Shown: positions 48,750 to 57,021, counted from the stretch's first letter. The stretch: DNA of 64,000 bases from Kitasatospora sp. GP82 (GCF_029892105.1 NZ_JARZAJ010000025.1:33748-97747), one strand, 5' to 3'. Numbers and translations are program-made. The notes: a model not told the origin generated them from the sequence alone.

Positions 48750-49934
48750 ATGCACCCGGCAGTACGGGTCTGGGCACGGTATGCGGCGACTCTGGGGCTC
48801 TGCCTCCTCACCGGCTGCTCCGGCTTTCCGCTCGGCGCGTCGGCGCCGGCGGTCTCCCGCGCGGTGATCACCACCAGCCCGACGGACGGCAGCCAGAACG
48901 TCCCGCTGGACGGCCCGGTCAAGGTGACGGTGGAGAAGGGCAGGCTGACCTCCGTCCGCCTCGCCGACGGCAAGGGCAACCTGCTGACCGGCCGGACCAG
49001 CCCCGACGGCACCAGCTGGACCCCGGACACCGGACTCGCCGTGACCACCCCCTACGCCCTGGAGGTGGTGGCCGAGGATGCCGACGGCCTGAAGGCCGTC
49101 AGCCACACCGCCTTCACCACCGTCACCTCCGCCCACACCTTCGCGGCCTTCTTCACCCCCGAGGACGGCAGCACGGTCGGCGTGGGCATGCCCCTCTCGC
49201 TGCGCTTCAGCCGCCCGATCACCGACCGGGCCGCCGTCGAGCGCGCCGTCGCCGTCAGTTCAGACCCGCCGGTACCGCTCGGCGAGCACTGGTTCGGCAA
49301 CCAGCGGATCGACATCCGCCCCGAGAAGTTCTGGACGCCCGGCACCAGGGTCACCCTCGCCCTGCACCTCAAGGACGTGCAGGGCGCGCCCGGCGACTAC
49401 GGCACCCAGCAGAAGGAGGTCCACTTCACCATCGGCCGCTCCCAGATCAGCACGGTCGACCTGGACACCCGGATGCTGACCGTGCGCCAGGGCAGGCAGG
49501 TGCTGCGCACCATGCCGGTCTCGGCCGGCGGCCCCGACCACCCCACCTACCTCGGCACGATGGTGATCTCGGAGAAGTTCCAGGTCACCCGGATGAACTC
49601 GCAGACCGTCGGCCTGGGCGACGAGTACGACATCAAGGACGTGCCGCACGCGATGCGGCTCACCCAGTCCGGCACCTTCGTGCACGGCAACTACTGGTCG
49701 CCCAGGGACCTCTTCGGCAGCGCCAACACCAGCCACGGCTGTATCGGCCTGGAGGACGAGAAGGGCGGCTCGCCCGACAGTCCGGCGGGCTGGCTCTTCG
49801 GGCACTCACTGGTCGGCGACGTGGTCGAGGTGCGCGCCAGGGAGGGCGAGCACGTGTCCGCGGACAACGGACTGGGCGGCTGGGACCTGCCGTGGGGTCA
49901 GTGGCAGCCGACGGCCCGGACATCCGCACACTGA
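48750..49934 (+). CDS. L,D-transpeptidase lipoprotein 1 (Ig-like + YkuD)
   Basis: 394 residues from ATG 48750, with GGGAGGG seven bases upstream. These enzymes make 3-3 peptidoglycan cross-links. A lipoprotein signal peptide ends in LLTGC with lipid-modified C23. Two Ig-like beta domains (about 35-125 and 128-230) precede the YkuD domain (about 230-375). Catalytic residues sit in VHGNYWS and TSHGCIG, with nucleophile C331. It is the most divergent of the five consecutive paralogues and ends in the shared DNGLGGWDLPWGQW motif. Confidence 0.94.
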   Translation: MHPAVRVWARYAATLGLCLLTGCSGFPLGASAPAVSRAVITTSPTDGSQNVPLDGPVKVTVEKGRLTSVRLADGKGNLLTGRTSPDGTSWTPDTGLAVTTPYALEVVAEDADGLKAVSHTAFTTVTSAHTFAAFFTPEDGSTVGVGMPLSLRFSRPITDRAAVERAVAVSSDPPVPLGEHWFGNQRIDIRPEKFWTPGTRVTLALHLKDVQGAPGDYGTQQKEVHFTIGRSQISTVDLDTRMLTVRQGRQVLRTMPVSAGGPDHPTYLGTMVISEKFQVTRMNSQTVGLGDEYDIKDVPHAMRLTQSGTFVHGNYWSPRDLFGSANTSHGCIGLEDEKGGSPDSPAGWLFGHSLVGDVVEVRAREGEHVSADNGLGGWDLPWGQWQPTARTSAH

Positions 49935-50047
49935 CGACGCAGGACCTCCACTCAGGATTCACCCAGACGGCCCAGTTATCCTGACCTGGCGCGCCCGACC
50001 GAGGTCCTGCCCCGAAGGCTGCGCGCGGCAGAAGTCTCCGGCTCGGT

Positions 50048-50075
50048 GCAACCCAACCGGGTCACAGTGCGTATA
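50048..50075 (+). promoter_or_regulatory. Putative ECF-type promoter of L,D-transpeptidase 2
   Basis: GCAAC (50048-50052), 17 bases, CGTATA (50070-50075). The same arrangement, GCAAC-N17-CGTGTA, precedes the third gene at 51467-51494. Shared elements of this shape suggest an alternative sigma factor, but no consensus is matched exactly. Confidence 0.4.
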
Positions 50076-50105
50076 CCAGGTATGGATACCGGGAGGGGAG
50101 CAGCA

Positions 50106-51374
50106 GTGGAGCCCGTTCAGGCGGTCGACGCCGCGATAGACACGACCCGCACTGCCGCTGGACGGAGCCGGGCCCGCAGGGCCGGCCGTCGGGCCGGTGT
50201 CGCGCTGGTCATGGGCGGTGTTCTGCTGCTCGGAGCGGCCTGCAGCTCGGGCGGTTCGGCGACCTCCTCGGCCAAGGGCGACGCCGCCGGAGGCGGGGCC
50301 GATGCCACTCCGGCGCCGAAGACCTCGGCTGCCGTGCTGACGGTCTCGGCCAAGGACGGTGCCACCGACGTGACTCCGGCCGGGTTCCAGGTCACCGTGG
50401 CCAGCGGCACCCTGACCAACGTCGAGATGACCGACAAGAACGGCAAGGCGGTGCCGGGACAGATCGCCTCCGACGGCCTGAGCTGGAAGCCCGGCGCCGC
50501 ACTCGGCGTCGGCACGGTCTACACCGTGAACGCCCAGGCCAAGGACTCCGCAGGTCTGGTCGCGGCCTCGACCAGCAGCTTCACCACGCTCTCCCCGGCC
50601 AAGACGGTCTCCACCAACGACAACATCTCCGACAACGGCACCTACGGCGTCGGCATGATCATCTCGGTGAACTTCAGCAAGCCGGTCAAGAACAAGGACG
50701 AGGTGGTCAAGAACATCGCGTTCGAGACCAACAACGGCACCGTGGTGAAGGGCCACTGGTTCGGCGGCCAGCGCCTGGACTTCCGTCCGGAGAAGTACTG
50801 GAAGCCGGGCACCAAGGTGACGGTCAAGTACCGGCTGAAGAACGTCGAGGTCGCGCCCGGGGTCTACGGCGACGTGGACCGGGACGAGCCGTTCACGATC
50901 GGCCGCTCGCAGATCAGCACCGCCGACGCGGCCACCCACCAGATGACCGTCCAGAAGGACGGTGCCACGGTGAAGACCGTCCCGATCACGGCCGGGAACG
51001 ACGACAACCCGTCCTGGAACGGCACGATGGTCATCTCCAGCAGGGAGAAGGTGACCCGGATGAACTCCGCCACCGTCTCCAACGTCAAGGGCTCCGAGTA
51101 CGACATCTCGGACGTGCCGCACGCGATGCGGCTCACCAACTCGGGCACCTATGTGCACGGCAACTACTGGGGCAGTTCCTTCGGCAAGTCCAACGCCAGC
51201 CACGGCTGCATCTCGATGCAGGACGCCAAGGGAGGTGAAGACGCCTCGGTCGCCGGCAAGTTCTTCGCGGACTCGCTGATCGGCGATGTGGTGAAGGTGG
51301 TCAACTCCAAGGGCAAAACGGTCCAGCCGGACAACGGGCTGAGCGGTTGGAACCTCAGCTGGGCCAGCTGGTGA
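50106..51374 (+). CDS. L,D-transpeptidase lipoprotein 2 (Ig-like + YkuD)
   Basis: 422 residues from GTG 50106, chosen for GGGAGGGGAG five bases upstream. The N-terminus has a 30-residue cytoplasmic Arg/Ala-rich stretch, then a helix and lipobox LLGAAC with C46. A Ser/Gly/Ala-rich linker leads to two Ig-like domains (about 75-165, 170-265) and the YkuD domain with VHGNYWG and ASHGCIS, nucleophile C368. The C-terminus ends SGWNLSWASW, shared across the series. It is followed by its own terminator and so is a single-gene unit. Confidence 0.94.
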   Translation: MEPVQAVDAAIDTTRTAAGRSRARRAGRRAGVALVMGGVLLLGAACSSGGSATSSAKGDAAGGGADATPAPKTSAAVLTVSAKDGATDVTPAGFQVTVASGTLTNVEMTDKNGKAVPGQIASDGLSWKPGAALGVGTVYTVNAQAKDSAGLVAASTSSFTTLSPAKTVSTNDNISDNGTYGVGMIISVNFSKPVKNKDEVVKNIAFETNNGTVVKGHWFGGQRLDFRPEKYWKPGTKVTVKYRLKNVEVAPGVYGDVDRDEPFTIGRSQISTADAATHQMTVQKDGATVKTVPITAGNDDNPSWNGTMVISSREKVTRMNSATVSNVKGSEYDISDVPHAMRLTNSGTYVHGNYWGSSFGKSNASHGCISMQDAKGGEDASVAGKFFADSLIGDVVKVVNSKGKTVQPDNGLSGWNLSWASW

Positions 51375-51399
51375 CAGTCGGGCAGCCATCTCGGACAGC

Positions 51400-51433
51400 A
51401 CGGCCCGGCCGCTCCTCCGAGTGGCCGGGCCGT
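51400..51433 (+). terminator. Intrinsic terminator of L,D-transpeptidase 2
   Basis: 14-bp stem (51400-51413 with 51420-51433, one G-U pair), CCTCCG loop, then a TTGTCTTTT tail. Confidence 0.88.
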
Positions 51434-51466
51434 TGTCTTTTCGTGACTCGATTGCCCGTTTCGGGC

Positions 51467-51494
51467 GCAACTTATCGGGCGGATGCGACGTGTA
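51467..51494 (+). promoter_or_regulatory. Putative ECF-type promoter of L,D-transpeptidases 3-5
   Basis: GCAAC (51467-51471), 17 bases, CGTGTA (51489-51494), matching the element at 50048-50075. It lies just after the terminator and 31 bases before the ribosome-site/GTG of gene 3. Confidence 0.4.
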
Positions 51495-51525
51495 TACCGC
51501 TGGGATCCAGGGATGGGGGACGTAC

Positions 51526-52728
51526 GTGAAGTCGGTGAGCAGGGCTCTGGTGGCCGGACTGCTTGGGGGCGCACTGGCGCTGACCACCGCATGCAGCAGC
51601 AGCGGCAAGGGCGGTTCCTCGGACGGCGGCAAGCCGGCCGAGTCCAAGGCCGCGGTGTCGGCGGCGCAGATATCCATCGAGCCGAAGGCCGGTGCGACGG
51701 ATGTGAAGCCGCAGGGCGCGCTCAAGGTGGCGGTGGCCGGCGGCAAGCTGAGCAAGGTCACGGTGACCGATCAGGCGGGCAAGGAGGTCGCGGGTGCGAT
51801 CTCGGCGGACGGCGCCGGCTGGGTGCCCGCGGCCGGCCTGGCGGTCTCCTCGCAGTACAAGGTGAGCGCCCAGGCGGCGGACGACAAGGGCGTGGTGGCG
51901 ACCGCCGACAGCAGCTTCACCACGCTCACCCCCGCCAAGACCGCCAACCCGCACGACAACGTCGACGACAACGGCACCTACGGCGTCGGCATGATCATCT
52001 CGCTTTCCTTCGGCAAGGACGTCAAGGACAAGGCGGCGGTGGAGAAGGGCATCACCTTCGACATCTCGGACGGCACCGTCCTCAAGGGGCACTGGTTCGG
52101 CAGCCGCCGGGTGGACTACCGGCCCGAGCACTTCTGGAAGTCCGGCACCAAGATCACCGTGCACTACAAGCTGAAGAGCGTCGAGGTCGCCCCCGACGTG
52201 TACGGCGGGGTGGACAGCGACGAGACCTTCACCATCGGCCGTGACAAGGAGAGCACGGTCGACGCCTCGACCCACCAGATGACCGTCGAGAAGGACGGCA
52301 AGGTGGTACAGACCATCCCGATCAGCACCGGTGCCTCCGAGCCCAAGTCCTGGAACGCCTACAACGGCACGATGGTGATCGAGGCCCGCGAGGGCTCTGC
52401 GATCATGGACTCCTCCACCGTTCCCGGCCTGGAGGGCTCGCCGTACAAGCACCCCGTCCCGCACTCGCTGCGGCTGACCGACTCGGGTACCTATGTGCAC
52501 GGCAACAACTGGTCGGACGCGAGCGTCTTCGGGCACGAGAACGTCAGCCACGGCTGCATCGGTCTCCAGGACGCCCCCGGTGACCAGGGCGGCGAGAGCA
52601 CCTCGGCCGGCAAGTTCTACGCCGACTCCATCATCGGCGACGTGGTGACGGTCAAGAACTCGGTCGGCGAGGACGTCAAGCCCGACAACGGTCTGAGCGG
52701 CTGGAACCTCGACTGGAAGAGCTGGTAG
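51526..52728 (+). CDS. L,D-transpeptidase lipoprotein 3 (Ig-like + YkuD)
   Basis: 400 residues from GTG 51526 with GGGGGA upstream. Lipobox LTTAC with C23, two Ig-like domains (about 45-135 and 140-240), and a YkuD domain with VHGNNWS and VSHGCIG, nucleophile C344. A small insertion (SEPKSWNAYNG) distinguishes it in the catalytic domain. The DNA for its first Ig domain (51655-51860) is almost identical to that of gene 4 (52908-53113), while its catalytic domain is much less similar. First gene of a three-gene operon. Confidence 0.94.
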   Translation: MKSVSRALVAGLLGGALALTTACSSSGKGGSSDGGKPAESKAAVSAAQISIEPKAGATDVKPQGALKVAVAGGKLSKVTVTDQAGKEVAGAISADGAGWVPAAGLAVSSQYKVSAQAADDKGVVATADSSFTTLTPAKTANPHDNVDDNGTYGVGMIISLSFGKDVKDKAAVEKGITFDISDGTVLKGHWFGSRRVDYRPEHFWKSGTKITVHYKLKSVEVAPDVYGGVDSDETFTIGRDKESTVDASTHQMTVEKDGKVVQTIPISTGASEPKSWNAYNGTMVIEAREGSAIMDSSTVPGLEGSPYKHPVPHSLRLTDSGTYVHGNNWSDASVFGHENVSHGCIGLQDAPGDQGGESTSAGKFYADSIIGDVVTVKNSVGEDVKPDNGLSGWNLDWKSW

Positions 52729-52781
52729 TCGCAGCAGTTCGTCGGTTCGTCGGTAGGGCAACTCACAGGGGGGACGGGGAC

Positions 52782-53969
52782 ATGAAGGTGATGCGCGGGG
52801 GGCTGGCCGCGACGGTACTGGTGCTGACCACCGCGGCCTGCAGCGCAGGCGGCGGGAGCGGGGCCTCGGGGCAGGCCACCGAGGTCGCGGGGGCGCCGAA
52901 GCCGACGGTGTCGGCGGCGCAGATATCCATCGAGCCGAAGAGCGGCACGACGGATGTGAAGCCGCAGGGTGTGCTCAAGGTGGCGGTGGCCGGCGGCAGG
53001 CTGAGCAAGGTCACGGTGACCGATCAGGCGGGCAAGGAGGTCGCGGGTGCGATCTCGGCGGACGGCGCCGGCTGGGTGCCGGCGGCGGGCCTGTCGGTCT
53101 CCTCGCAGTACCGGGTGAGGGCCCAGGCGGCGGACGCCAACGGCCTGTCCACGCAGGCGGAGAGCACCTTCGGCACGCTCACCCCGGAGAAGGAAGCGGG
53201 CCCGTACGACAACATCGACAACGGCGCCGAGTACGGCGTCGGGATGATCGTCTCGCTCAACTTCCACAAGTCGGTGAAGGACACGGCCGCGGTGGAGAAG
53301 GCCGTCACCTTCGAGACCTCGGACGGCTCCAAGGTCAAGGGTCACTGGTTCGGCGACAGCCGGGTGGACTTCCGCCCGGAGAAGTTCTGGAAGCCGGGCA
53401 CCAAGGTGACCGCGCACTACCGGCTGAAGAGTGTCGAGGTGGCCCCGGGCGTCTACGGCGGGGTGGACAGCGACCAGACCTTCACCATCGGCCGCGACCA
53501 GCGCAGCACGGTGGACGCCTCCGAGGACACCATGACGGTCGTCAAGGACGGTCAGACGGTCGACACGATCCCGATCACCGCGGGCAAGCGGGGCTTCGAC
53601 TCCTGGAACGGCACCATGGTGATCGAGGAGAAGGCCGAGCGCACCAGGATGAGCTCCCAGGGCGTCAGCGGTGTCAGCGCGGCGGAGTCGTACGACCTGT
53701 CCGACGTGCCGCACGCGATGCGGCTCACCGACACCGGGACGTACGTCCACGGCAACTCCTGGGCCACCGACGCGATGGGCTCCTACAACGCCAGCCACGG
53801 CTGCATCGGTGTGGCGGACGCCCGTTACGGGAACGACAACTCGAACGCCGGTAGGTTCTTCCACTCCTCGCTGGTCGGCGACCCGGTCACGGTGGTCAAG
53901 TCCAAGGGCCCCGAGGTGTCGCCGGACAACGGTCTGAGTGGTTGGAACGTCGACTGGAAGAACTGGTAA
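52782..53969 (+). CDS. L,D-transpeptidase lipoprotein 4 (Ig-like + YkuD)
   Basis: 395 residues from ATG 52782, 53 bp after gene 3. Lipobox LTTAAC with C20, two Ig-like domains and YkuD with VHGNSWA and ASHGCIG, nucleophile C341. Its first Ig domain is nearly identical at DNA level to gene 3, whereas its catalytic end (53703-53910) is nearly identical to gene 5 (54641-54848). This makes it a mosaic or the bridge in a serial duplication. Confidence 0.94.
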   Translation: MKVMRGGLAATVLVLTTAACSAGGGSGASGQATEVAGAPKPTVSAAQISIEPKSGTTDVKPQGVLKVAVAGGRLSKVTVTDQAGKEVAGAISADGAGWVPAAGLSVSSQYRVRAQAADANGLSTQAESTFGTLTPEKEAGPYDNIDNGAEYGVGMIVSLNFHKSVKDTAAVEKAVTFETSDGSKVKGHWFGDSRVDFRPEKFWKPGTKVTAHYRLKSVEVAPGVYGGVDSDQTFTIGRDQRSTVDASEDTMTVVKDGQTVDTIPITAGKRGFDSWNGTMVIEEKAERTRMSSQGVSGVSAAESYDLSDVPHAMRLTDTGTYVHGNSWATDAMGSYNASHGCIGVADARYGNDNSNAGRFFHSSLVGDPVTVVKSKGPEVSPDNGLSGWNVDWKNW

Positions 53970-54010
53970 CCGGCCACAGCCGGTACGAACTCACAGGGGA
54001 GGACAGGGAC

Positions 54011-54907
54011 ATGAAGCAGATAAGCAAGAGGATGGCCGCCGGGACGCTGGTGCTGACCACCGCGGTCGTCGGCGCGGTCGTCGGCGGCGGGGCCGGAACG
54101 GCGGCCGCTGCCCAGCCGGTGGCGGCGCCGAGGCAGGACGCGGGCCCGTACGACAATGTCGAGAGTGGCAGCACGTACGGCATCGGGATGATCGTCTCGC
54201 TCAACTTCCGCAAGGCGGTGAAGAACAGGGCGGCGGTCGACAAGGGCATCAGCTTCGACACCTCGGACGGCTCCAAGGTCAAGGGCCACTGGTTCGGCGG
54301 CAACCGGGTGGACTTCCGGCCGGAGAACTTCTGGAAGCCGGGCACCAAGGTGACGGTGCACTACCGGCTGAAGAACGTCGAGGTGGCTCCCGGCATCTAC
54401 GGCGGGGTGGACAGCGACCAGACCTTCACCATCGGCCGCGACCAGCGCACCACCGTCGACGCCACCGCGGACACCATGAAGGTCGCCCGCAACGGCCGGA
54501 CGGTGAGCACCGTGCCGATCACCGCGGGCAAGGCGGGCTTCGACTCCTGGAACGGCATCATGGTGATCGAGGAGAAGGACGAGCACGTCGAGATGAAGTC
54601 GCCGGACGGTGCCGGCAAGGGCGACCAGTACGACCTGAAGGACGTGCCGCACGCGATGCGGCTCACCGACACCGGGACGTTCGTCCACGGCAACTCCTGG
54701 GCCACCGACGCGATGGGCCACTACAACGCCAGCCACGGCTGCATCGGTGTGGCGGACACCCGTTACGGGAACGAGAACTCGAACGCCGGTAAGTTCTTCC
54801 ACTCCTCGCTGATCGGCGATCCGGTCACGGTGGTCAGGTCCAAGGGCGCCAAGGTGGCCCCGGACAACGGCCTGAGTGGCTGGAACCTGGCCTGGAGCAA
54901 GTGGTAG
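54011..54907 (+). CDS. Secreted L,D-transpeptidase 5, one Ig-like domain
   Basis: 298 residues from ATG 54011, 41 bp after gene 4. It has an ordinary signal peptide (about 1-35, ending TAAAAQ) and no lipobox cysteine, and it lacks the first Ig-like domain of its four neighbours. The remaining Ig-like domain (about 45-145) and YkuD domain are intact, with VHGNSWA and ASHGCIG, nucleophile C244. The product should be released to the wall or medium rather than anchored, a change of location after duplication (inference). Confidence 0.93.
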   Translation: MKQISKRMAAGTLVLTTAVVGAVVGGGAGTAAAAQPVAAPRQDAGPYDNVESGSTYGIGMIVSLNFRKAVKNRAAVDKGISFDTSDGSKVKGHWFGGNRVDFRPENFWKPGTKVTVHYRLKNVEVAPGIYGGVDSDQTFTIGRDQRTTVDATADTMKVARNGRTVSTVPITAGKAGFDSWNGIMVIEEKDEHVEMKSPDGAGKGDQYDLKDVPHAMRLTDTGTFVHGNSWATDAMGHYNASHGCIGVADTRYGNENSNAGKFFHSSLIGDPVTVVRSKGAKVAPDNGLSGWNLAWSKW

Positions 54908-54946
54908 CGGCCCGCCAACCCCGGTTAGTCCAACCTGACTTGCCGA

Positions 54947-54958
54947 TGGCATATGCCA
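54947..54958. promoter_or_regulatory. Perfect 12-bp palindrome in AT-rich patch
   Basis: TGGCATATGCCA followed by AATAAATAG, between L,D-transpeptidase 5 and the ATP-binding protein gene. It is a plausible operator about 65 bases before the next start; the binding protein is unknown. Confidence 0.4.
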
Positions 54959-55022
54959 AATAAATAGTGATCGTTTCGTCATTGTCCGTACGCGGCCGCA
55001 TGCGTTCCGCAATGATTGGCGC

Positions 55023-55568
55023 ATGGCGGGATGGGGCGAAGCGGAATGGACGTCACCTCCGGGAGTGGGCCCGGTTGCTGATGATCAGTCAGGCGAAGGA
55101 TCCTTGGCCCTGGAGACGTTGGAGCGGCTCACTCCTCGGCAGGTGGAGGAGGAGTACTTCGGCTGGCTCTGCGAGCAGGTCGGGGCCGAGCAGGAGGTCT
55201 GCCTGCCCTCCCGGCCCGAGCTGGTCCGGGTGGTCAGGCGGGTCGTTCTCTCGGTGATTCAGGGCTGGCAGCTGCCGCAGCTGCTGGAGGTCGGCGAACT
55301 GCTCTCCGGTGAGCTGATGGCCAACGCCGTCCGGCACACCGGCGGGCGGACGGTGGGGCTGCGGCTCGCCCGGCGGCCCGGCTGGCTGCGGGTGGAGGTC
55401 CGCGACTCCTCGCGGGCGCTGCCCTGCCTGATCCTGGCCGAGCCGGGCAACGGGAACGGCTACGGGATAAAGCTCGTGGACGCGCTCTCCGAGCGCTGGG
55501 GCGCCGATCTGCTGCCGCGCGGCAAGGGCGTCTGGTTCGAGCTCAAGGTCCGCGAGCGCGCCGTCTGA
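55023..55568 (+). CDS. Anti-sigma-factor-like ATP-binding protein (HATPase_c)
   Basis: 181 residues. A single Bergerat-fold ATPase without a phospho-accepting histidine, as in SpoIIAB/RsbW-like regulators, which are very numerous in streptomycetes. The N box is GELMANAVRHTGG, then VEVRDSSRALPC and the G box GNGYGIKLVDALSERWG. The N-terminal 60 residues are not of a known domain. These proteins usually bind sigma factors or anti-anti-sigma partners; none is encoded next to it. ATG 55023 has no strong ribosome site. Confidence 0.85.
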   Translation: MAGWGEAEWTSPPGVGPVADDQSGEGSLALETLERLTPRQVEEEYFGWLCEQVGAEQEVCLPSRPELVRVVRRVVLSVIQGWQLPQLLEVGELLSGELMANAVRHTGGRTVGLRLARRPGWLRVEVRDSSRALPCLILAEPGNGNGYGIKLVDALSERWGADLLPRGKGVWFELKVRERAV

Positions 55569-55584
55569 CCGTCCTGGGAACAAT

Positions 55585-55630
55585 GCGGGGCCCCCGGTCC
55601 ACCTGATGTGTGGTCTTCGGGGGCCCCTGC
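55585..55630 (+). terminator. Terminator of the ATP-binding protein gene
   Basis: GGGGCCCCCG (55587-55596) pairs with CGGGGGCCCC (55618-55627), with further pairing outside and an inner CCAC/GTGG. Confidence 0.82.
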
Positions 55631-55794
55631 ATGGTCACTGCGCCGGCCAAGGGGGTGCGTGCCGCGCAGTGGCGACGGCCGAACCGGGTCAGTGGGAGGC
55701 CGTGGCTTGTCGATGGATGCAGTGCATCCGGACATGTCCGACTATTGCATGGTCTCAGCATGGGAGCAAATTCGATCGCAAGGTTTGTGGACCT

Positions 55795-55871
55795 GTTCAC
55801 CTTTGGTATGCGCATAAATTCACGTCATGGCCTGTGAATATTCACTCTGATTGCTCTGATCGCTCTGATCG
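55795..55871. promoter_or_regulatory. Direct-repeat array, candidate SARP/PhoP-type activator site
   Basis: TTCAC cores stand at 55796-55800 (as GTTCACC), 55819-55823 and 55841-55845, spaced 23 and 22 bp. GTGAATATTCAC at 55834-55845 is a perfect palindrome. Immediately after come three 9-bp units, CTCTGATTG, CTCTGATCG, CTCTGATCG (55845-55871). GTTCACC equals the published PHO-box unit, and AfsR-type SARPs bind similar repeats. A comparable arrangement lies at 62778-62827. Confidence 0.45.
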
Positions 55872-55989
55872 CGAGCATATGAGGCATGGAGTGGACTTCT
55901 TGTGCGGCGCTGGAGCGCTCCTTGAGCCCCGGCGTACAGGCTTCTCCTGGCCGGGCGCGGACCCCGGCCGGGAGGAGGAGATTCCAACG

Positions 55990-56226
55990 ATGGCCATCCT
56001 GATGATGAGGGGCCCGGTGGTGCGGGGCCTGGCGAGGTTGCTGAACTCACCCGCGGTGCACGGGCTCATGGCGGTCGGGTCGTTCTTCGGTGCGATGGTC
56101 CCGGCCGAGATGGTGGATCGGCCGAGGCTGTCCTGCCCGTCGCCGGGCCATCCCGAGCGACTCTGTCCGGGGGAGCCGCTGAGCCCCCTGGAACAACGGC
56201 TGCAACGGGAGCTCCAGCTGCGCTGA
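55990..56226 (+). CDS. DUF6059-family small protein
   Basis: 78 residues from ATG 55990, with GGAGGAG nine bases upstream; the frame is open further upstream but those codons are AT-rich and lack family resemblance. The C-terminal signature PGHPERLCPGEPLSPLEQRLQREL matches what I recall of DUF6059 proteins, which in streptomycetes often neighbour SARP regulators and peptide clusters. The N-terminal half has an amphipathic or weakly hydrophobic helix (HGLMAVGSFFGAMV). Function unknown. The response regulator gene follows after 186 bp. Confidence 0.72.
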   Translation: MAILMMRGPVVRGLARLLNSPAVHGLMAVGSFFGAMVPAEMVDRPRLSCPSPGHPERLCPGEPLSPLEQRLQRELQLR

Positions 56227-56363
56227 CGGCCCGTTGGAGGATCGGCCGGGGCCGGGCCGGCCGGGGGCGGGTCCGGCCCCGGCTCGTCGAAGTTCGGTGG
56301 GGCTCCTGGGGCAACAGCACAGCTGATTGCCGTCTGTGCGGATAGCATCCTCTGTGGGCGCCG

Positions 56364-56378
56364 TCGAACGATATTCGA
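56364..56378. promoter_or_regulatory. Inverted repeat upstream of NarL-type regulator
   Basis: TCGAACGATATTCGA, 5-bp arms, 35 bases before the GTG of the response regulator. Possible autoregulatory site. Confidence 0.3.
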
Positions 56379-56412
56379 GTCGTCCTGGGGCTGACAGTCG
56401 GGGGAAGTTCCT

Positions 56413-57021
56413 GTGATCATCAGGGTTTTGCTGGCCGAGGACATGCACATGGTGCGGGGCGCCCTGGTGGCGCTGCTCGACCTCGAAGAGGACATCGAGG
56501 TGATCGCGGAGCTGGCCAACGGCGACGAGATCGTCCCGACGGCCCTGGAGCACAAGCCCGATGTGGCCGTCATCGACATCGACCTGGCCGGGACGGACGG
56601 CATCACGGCCGCGGCGCAGCTGCACGAGGTGATGCCCGAGTGCCGGACGCTGATCCTGACCAGTCTCGGCCGTCCAGGAACGTTTCGCCGGGCCCTGGCG
56701 GCCGGAGTGCGCGGGTTCATCCTGAAGGACGCCCCGCCCCGCCAACTGGCCCAGGCGGTCCGGCGCGTGGCGCAGGGCGAGCGGGTGGTCGACCCCGACC
56801 TGATGGTGGCCGCCTGGGACAGCGGCGACAACCCGCTGACGGAGCGCGAGACCGAGGTGCTGCGGCTGGCGGCCGACGGCGCGGAGGTCACCGAGATAGC
56901 GGGAAGGCTGTATCTGTCGGTGGGGACGGTACGGAACTACCTGACGTCGACGGTGGTCAAGCTCAACGCCCGCAACCGGCTCGACGCGGTACGCATCGCC
57001 CGCGAGGCCGGCTGGGTCTAG
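56413..57021 (+). CDS. NarL/LuxR-family response regulator, DesR-like
   Basis: 202 residues from GTG 56413, with GGGGAAG five bases upstream. Receiver domain residues 1-120: acidic LLAEDMHMVR, phospho-acceptor D55 in VAVIDIDLAG, and the Lys in GFILKDAPP. The LuxR helix-turn-helix is LTERETEVLRLAADGAEVTEIAGRLYLSVGTVRNYL at about 138-175. The pattern is that of actinobacterial DesR-like regulators. Its likely kinase is the convergent gene at 57018, whose stop codon overlaps its own. Confidence 0.92.
   Translation: MIIRVLLAEDMHMVRGALVALLDLEEDIEVIAELANGDEIVPTALEHKPDVAVIDIDLAGTDGITAAAQLHEVMPECRTLILTSLGRPGTFRRALAAGVRGFILKDAPPRQLAQAVRRVAQGERVVDPDLMVAAWDSGDNPLTERETEVLRLAADGAEVTEIAGRLYLSVGTVRNYLTSTVVKLNARNRLDAVRIAREAGWV

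Larger units (their letters stand above)
55569..55989. other. Regulatory intergenic region upstream of DUF6059 gene
   Basis: The left end holds the terminator at 55585-55630. From 55735 to 55885 the DNA is clearly AT-richer than its surroundings. That stretch contains the TTCAC/CTCTGAT repeat array described at 55795-55871. No coding sequence on either strand resembles a family. Confidence 0.55.

Noticed and set aside
55845..55871. CRISPR-like array from the triple 9-bp repeat
   Set aside because: Units are far too short, have no spacers and there are no cas genes.
55606..55989. Coding extension upstream of the DUF6059 protein
   Set aside because: Passes through AT-rich repeat and terminator DNA with Cys/His/Trp-rich, non-conserved codons; the start at 55990 has the ribosome site.
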